Shown piece after piece: positions 6,152-9,149 of a DNA stretch of 9,149 nt. Numbering within the stretch: the first letter of the stretch is position 1; each line of letters begins with the position of its first letter. The notes below the pieces were generated by a model. That model was given only the letters and a program-made list of their open reading frames with translations. It made no database searches and had not been told where the DNA came from. This DNA is from Patescibacteria group bacterium (lineage in GTDB: Bacteria > Patescibacteriota > Minisyncoccia > Minisyncoccales > Minisyncoccaceae): contig JASGMO010000023.1 of NCBI GenBank assembly GCA_030156465.1, positions 1 to 9,149 of the forward strand, in the 5' to 3' direction. A program made the position numbers and the translations under genes.

Positions 6152-7141
6152 ATGAAAATAGCAATCAATGGTTTCGGAAGAATAGGAAGGTGTGCGCTTA
6201 AATCAGCAATTAAGAATAGCTTAGATGTTGATTTTGTAGCCATAAATGATTTAGCTGATACTAAAACACTAGCTCATTTATTTAAGTATGATTCTGCTTA
6301 TGGTGTTTTTGATGGAACAGTTGAAGCAAGAGAAGATAGTATTGTTATTAACAATAAAGAGATTAAAGTTTTTGCTGAAAAGGATCCAGAGAACTTACCA
6401 TGGAAAGATTTAAAAATTGATGTTGTTTTGGAGTGTACAGGTATCTTTAGAACCAAAGAGGGGGCAGGCAAGCACATTAAAGCAGGCGCAAAAAAGGTAA
6501 TAATATCAGCTCCAGCAAAAGATGATGTAACTCCATCATATGTTATGGGAATTAATGAAAAAGAATACAAAGGAGAAGATATTATTGATATGGGGTCTTG
6601 TACAACTAATTGTTTAGCTCCAGTTGTTAAAATACTTGAAGATGAGTTTGGAATTGAAAAGGGCTTCATGACTACAATTCATTCATATACAAATGATCAA
6701 AATATATTAGATGCGCCACATAGGGATTTAAGAAGAGCGAGGTCAGCTGCAGAAAATATTATACCAACAACAACAGGGGCAGCAAAAGCAATTGGAAAAG
6801 TAATTCCTAGCGTAAAAGGAAAACTAGACGGAATTGCTGTGAGAGTTCCATCGCCAGTAGTTTCTTTGGTTGATCTAACTTGTGAATTAAAAAAAGAAGT
6901 AACCGCCGAAGAAGTAAACAGGGCAATGTTAAAATATTCAGACAGTGGTGACATGAAAGGAATATTTTATGTTGAAAGTAATCCATTAGTTTCATCTGAC
7001 TTCATTGGTTGCCCTTTTTCTTCAATATTTGATAATGAATACACGAAAGCAGATGGAAAGTTAGTTAAAGTTCTTGCATGGTATGATAATGAATGGGCAT
7101 ATGCTTTAAGAATGGTAGAGCTTGTTAAGATAATTGGATAA
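6152..7141 (+). CDS. gap: Glyceraldehyde-3-phosphate dehydrogenase, bacterial type
   Basis: GAPDH oxidises glyceraldehyde-3-phosphate to 1,3-bisphosphoglycerate with reduction of NAD(P). The 329 residues carry the N-terminal Rossmann motif NGFGRIGR (6-13) and the adenosine-ribose Asp D33 in INDL, which favours NAD. They also carry ECTGIF (94-99), the catalytic C150 in SCTTNC, H177 in TIHSYT, PHRDLRRARSAAENIIPTTTGA (189-210) for phosphate binding, and WYDNEWAYALR (310-320). The position before the PHRD motif is Ala (DAPHRD), where strictly NAD-specific enzymes often have Leu, so dual cofactor use is not excluded. It is the last gene of the operon, one base after the glutaredoxin stop. I see no convincing intrinsic terminator immediately downstream. 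Confidence 0.98.
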   Translation: MKIAINGFGRIGRCALKSAIKNSLDVDFVAINDLADTKTLAHLFKYDSAYGVFDGTVEAREDSIVINNKEIKVFAEKDPENLPWKDLKIDVVLECTGIFRTKEGAGKHIKAGAKKVIISAPAKDDVTPSYVMGINEKEYKGEDIIDMGSCTTNCLAPVVKILEDEFGIEKGFMTTIHSYTNDQNILDAPHRDLRRARSAAENIIPTTTGAAKAIGKVIPSVKGKLDGIAVRVPSPVVSLVDLTCELKKEVTAEEVNRAMLKYSDSGDMKGIFYVESNPLVSSDFIGCPFSSIFDNEYTKADGKLVKVLAWYDNEWAYALRMVELVKIIG

Positions 7142-7283
7142 TGTCTATATTGTTTCTAATACATTTCAAACGTTAAAATAGAAATAAAAAAATTTATAAA
7201 TCTCATTAATTAATTTTTTAAAATATTTATAAAATAAGGGCATCATTTCTTATATCTTATTTAAATAATATAATATTATAATA
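7142..7283 (+). promoter_or_regulatory. A+T-rich spacer with promoter for the methyltransferase unit
   Basis: The longest intergenic gap in the window is almost pure A/T. TATAAT at 7269-7274 is a plausible -10 for the methyltransferase; the hexamer at the matching -35 position (7246-7251, TTTCTT) is poor. The predicted start is within a few bases of the ATG at 7284, so the mRNA may be leaderless. The palindromic octamer TTTATAAA occurs twice, at 7193-7200 and 7226-7233, 33 bp apart (about three helical turns). It could be a chance product of composition or an operator pair. No RNA gene is visible. Confidence 0.45.
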
Positions 7284-8237
7284 ATGGTAGAACAAAAAAA
7301 AGATATTTCAAAACAGAAAGCAGAATTTATTTTAAACTTAAAGAGCCCATCAAATCCGAATAGATTTAAGAGGTATTTAGGAAGTCCTTTACGTTACGGA
7401 GGAGGAAAAACATTAGCTGTAGGATACATTGTAGAATTGCTTCCTAATAAGATTAATAGAGTGGTTTCCCCATTTTTAGGGGGAGCATCAGTTGAAATAG
7501 CTATGGCAAAAGAACTTGATGTCGAGGTTATTGGATATGATATTTTTGATTTACTTATAAATTATTGGCAGAATCAAATAAATAATCCTGTAGAGTTATA
7601 TCAAAGATTAAATAAGATTAAAAGTACAAAAAATAATTATAAAAAAGTAAAGAATATTTTAAAAAATATATGGAATAAAGAAGAAGGACTTTTAAAAAAT
7701 AATCTTTCTAGTTTAGATTTAGCCACCTATTATTATTATAATCATAATTTAAGTTACGGGCCTGGATTTTTAGGATGGATGTCTTCAGTTTATACAGATG
7801 ATAAGAAATATAATTCAATGTTAAAAAAGGTAAAAAACTTTAAAGTTCCTAATTTAAAAGTTTATACTGACACTTTCGAAAAATCAATTCCTCGACATAA
7901 TAAAGATTTTTTATATTTAGACCCACCTTATTATTTAGAAGGAAATAGTAAAATGTTTAAAGGAATATATCCAATGAGAAATTTCCCAATACATCACAAT
8001 AATTTTAATCACGATTTATTAGTTGATTTATTAAAAAAACACAAAGGAGGATTTATTTTATCTTATAATGATTGTGATTGGGTTAGAGAAAAATACAAAG
8101 ATTTTAAAATAAGGGAAATTTCATGGCAATATACGATGGGACAAGGAGAAAAAAGAATAGGTAAAAATAGATTATTAAGAAATTATGATAATGGTAATAT
8201 TAAAAAATCTCACGAAATATTAATCACAAAGGAATAG
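7284..8237 (+). CDS. D12-class adenine-N6 DNA methyltransferase (Dam/MboIIA type)
   Basis: The enzyme transfers a methyl group from S-adenosylmethionine to adenine N6 in a DNA recognition site. Its 317 residues show the alpha-group motif order: motif X LRYGGGK (36-42), motif I PFLGGASVE (63-71) for SAM, the acidic D86 in IGYDIFD, the catalytic DPPYY (213-217), a NNFNHDLLVDLL helix with GGFILSYND (239-263), and the closing SHEILITK (309-316). An unusual basic N-terminal extension of about 30 residues precedes motif X. The specificity (for example GATC) cannot be read. The gene stands apart from the glycolytic operon, has no Shine-Dalgarno sequence, is richer in A/T codons than its left neighbours, and is followed 15 bp later by a probable nuclease. 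This fits a mobile restriction-modification module. Confidence 0.92.
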   Translation: MVEQKKDISKQKAEFILNLKSPSNPNRFKRYLGSPLRYGGGKTLAVGYIVELLPNKINRVVSPFLGGASVEIAMAKELDVEVIGYDIFDLLINYWQNQINNPVELYQRLNKIKSTKNNYKKVKNILKNIWNKEEGLLKNNLSSLDLATYYYYNHNLSYGPGFLGWMSSVYTDDKKYNSMLKKVKNFKVPNLKVYTDTFEKSIPRHNKDFLYLDPPYYLEGNSKMFKGIYPMRNFPIHHNNFNHDLLVDLLKKHKGGFILSYNDCDWVREKYKDFKIREISWQYTMGQGEKRIGKNRLLRNYDNGNIKKSHEILITKE

Positions 8238-8252
8238 TTTAATCAAAAAAAT

Positions 8253-8849
8253 ATGTTAATTAAAGATGTTAAAACAGCATTTAAAATAGCAGATGTTAAA
8301 TTAATAAAAAATTCAACAAAACTAAATTTTGTTTATTTATCAAAAATAATAGATGAAAATAACCAGGTATTGCCGAAAAATATACTTACAAAAAACTATT
8401 CAAGAGTTTATATAATAGTTGTAGATGGTCTTATCAAAAAAATTGGAGGATCGCAAGCTAGGGGGGGAATAAAAAATACTTTAGAAATATATAAGGATGG
8501 TGGGGTAAATGGTAGACCAAGTATAAGAAGTTTTGGCGTCTGGTATTTTTTATACCATACTTTGTTGAGCGGTAAAAAAATTGAATTTTATATGATATAC
8601 CACAAAGATTTTGATTTTAAAGTAAAGGGATTATTTGGGCTTAATCAAATTACGAATGCAAATATAAACTATAAACTTATAGAAGAGCAATGCATCAAAG
8701 ATTATTTAAATGTTGAGAATGGAAAATATCCAGATTGGAATATACAAGAGCAGGGAATGGATTGGCCAGAAATTATAAAAAATGAACATTCCGAAATAAC
8801 TACAAATAGCTTAAAAAGTAACTCGAAAAGGAAAAAAGCAAGAATGTAA
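8253..8849 (+). CDS. Probable GIY-YIG-type endonuclease, restriction partner of the methyltransferase
   Basis: I do not recognise the exact family of this 198-residue protein. Residues 51-67 (RVYIIVVDGLIKKIGGS) look like the two strands of a GIY-YIG nuclease: VYI stands for GIY (Tyr at 53) and KIG (63-65) for YIG. A basic helix with R70 follows, then a long strand-helix-strand portion (89-117, with R88 and R92). The stretch LIEEQCIKDYL (142-152) could supply the conserved Glu (E144 or E145). The tail (185-198) is polar and basic. GIY-YIG domains occur in Type II restriction enzymes such as Eco29kI and Hpy188I, and the position 15 bp after a D12 methyltransferase makes a restriction endonuclease the natural reading. 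There is no Shine-Dalgarno sequence; an AAAGGA about 20 nt before the ATG is too distant. An uncharacterised protein of another fold remains possible. Confidence 0.6.
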   Translation: MLIKDVKTAFKIADVKLIKNSTKLNFVYLSKIIDENNQVLPKNILTKNYSRVYIIVVDGLIKKIGGSQARGGIKNTLEIYKDGGVNGRPSIRSFGVWYFLYHTLLSGKKIEFYMIYHKDFDFKVKGLFGLNQITNANINYKLIEEQCIKDYLNVENGKYPDWNIQEQGMDWPEIIKNEHSEITTNSLKSNSKRKKARM

Positions 8850-8925
8850 AAATTTTGTAAAAGAATGTAATATATTGTGGTTTAATAATGATTTATCTTA
8901 ACACAAAAAAGAACTTTAGATTCAG

Positions 8926-8950
8926 AAAACCACCCTCGGGTGGTTTTTTT
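8926..8950 (+). terminator. Rho-independent terminator, possibly bidirectional
   Basis: AAAACCACC (8926-8934) pairs with GGTGGTTTT (8939-8947) around a CTCG loop (8935-8938), and the T-run extends to 8950. On the plus strand this is a good terminator (seven Ts) for the restriction-modification unit. On the minus strand the same hairpin lies just past the 3' end of rnpB but has only four Ts. A further T-run, at 8905-8910 read on the minus strand, could assist. The two transcription units converge here. Confidence 0.85.
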
Positions 8951-8951
8951 G

Positions 8952-9149
8952 TGCCTCAACAAGTCCGTAAGCCGAATTCTGTTTTATGTAATCATCTATC
9001 TGGCATAAGAATTACTTCTTAGCTCAAGCGAACTACTTTTTCTCTCTTACGAGAGTTTGTTCTTGCTTCCAGGTAAGGATTTAGCCGTTTCACCTCTAAG
9101 GTTTCCCTTAAAGCTTACCCCGAAGGGTACTTATTCCTCTCGGAATAAA
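8952..9149 (-). ncRNA. rnpB: RNase P RNA, 3' part (5' end beyond the window)
   Basis: Read on the minus strand, this carries bacterial RNase P RNA landmarks in order. There are three short hairpins: plus-strand 9131-9148 with a GAGA loop in the RNA, 9116-9129 with a UUCG loop, and 9094-9113, an 8-bp stem with a GAAA loop. Then comes a block matching the GGUAAACCCCACCUGGAGCAAG region of other bacteria (9062-9087), a GCUUGAGC segment (9022-9029), and AGAUGAUUAC followed by ACAGAAUUCGGCUUAC (8967-8999), the near-invariant 3' core with the P4 strand. RNase P RNA is the catalytic subunit that removes the 5' leader from tRNA precursors. About half the usual length is present. The 3' boundary is approximate, placed just before the terminator. 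The region corresponding to P15 is unusually short. Confidence 0.9.
9042..9055 (-). other. Short P15-position hairpin of RNase P RNA with GUAA tetraloop
   Basis: In the RNA, CUCUC and GAGAG form a 5-bp stem closed by GUAA, a GNRA-type loop. It sits between GCAAGAACAAA and GUUCGCUUGAGC. By alignment with E. coli (GCAAGGCCAAAUA...GGCUGCUUGAGC) this is the P15 position, where most bacteria have a long arm with an internal loop containing GGU. No GGU is present here. The stem is seen directly; the P15 assignment is by position. Confidence 0.7.

Noticed and set aside
6298..6995. Three minus-strand open frames inside gap
   Set aside because: They lie antisense to a fully conserved GAPDH and show no recognisable domain, promoter or independent start.
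7193..7200. TTTATAAA as an archaeal TATA box, suggesting a DPANN archaeon
   Set aside because: FtsZ with an IPAFLR tail, bacterial-type GAPDH, TATAAT boxes at -10 distance and a bacterial RNase P RNA core all favour a bacterium.
7187..7219. AAAAAATT/AATTTTTT inverted repeat as a terminator for the ftsZ-gap operon
   Set aside because: The stem is A/T only, has a 17-nt loop, and the T-run is part of the stem. It is not distinguishable from composition.
8228..8232. AAAGGA as a ribosome-binding site for the putative nuclease gene
   Set aside because: It is about 20 nt upstream of the ATG and lies inside the methyltransferase coding end, too far for a normal Shine-Dalgarno interaction.
8850..8925. 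Search for a further small gene or RNA between the nuclease and the terminator
   Set aside because: Only short A/T-rich sequence with frequent stops is present; I see nothing supportable.

Overview
The window is A+T-rich bacterial DNA, densely packed, with nine complete protein genes plus one at the left edge, all on the plus strand, and part of an RNase P RNA gene on the minus strand. I read it as a reduced-genome bacterium, most plausibly from the Patescibacteria (CPR) and Parcubacteria-like. This placement is an inference from the compact layout, the divergent bacterial FtsZ with a canonical IPAFLR tail, the bacterial-type GAPDH and the trimmed bacterial RNase P RNA. TGA serves as a normal stop: three genes end in ATGA overlaps and none needs an internal TGA.

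Layout. Positions 8-1018 encode a winged-helix/Fic-domain protein whose Fic motif has Gln where the catalytic His should be. Positions 1030-1697 hold a small Phe/Gly-rich membrane protein and a HIT-family hydrolase. A near-consensus promoter (1683-1711) then drives a tight six-gene run, ftsZ-galU-trxB-eno-grx-gap (1719-7141). Three of its junctions are 4-nt ATGA overlaps and the other two are gaps of 1 and 4 nt. A 142-bp, very A+T-rich spacer (7142-7283) separates this run from a second unit (7284-8849): a D12-class adenine-N6 DNA methyltransferase and a 198-residue protein with a probable GIY-YIG nuclease core, together a candidate Type II restriction-modification pair. A hairpin terminator (8926-8950) lies between this unit and the convergent rnpB gene, whose 3' half fills 8952-9149.

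How the genes fit together. The main operon joins division (FtsZ), UDP-sugar supply (GalU), lower glycolysis (GAPDH, enolase) and thiol redox (a TrxB-like reductase and a small CPYC glutaredoxin). The reductase lacks the NADPH-binding HRRxxxR motif and has an acidic residue at the end of the second Rossmann strand, as in NADH-dependent AhpF, so it may draw on the NADH that GAPDH makes.

Two features cut across the window. Almost no start codon has a Shine-Dalgarno sequence, and several -10 boxes sit so close to an ATG that the mRNAs are probably leaderless. The RNase P RNA appears to have P15 closed by a GUAA tetraloop, without the large GGU loop that normally recognises the tRNA CCA end.
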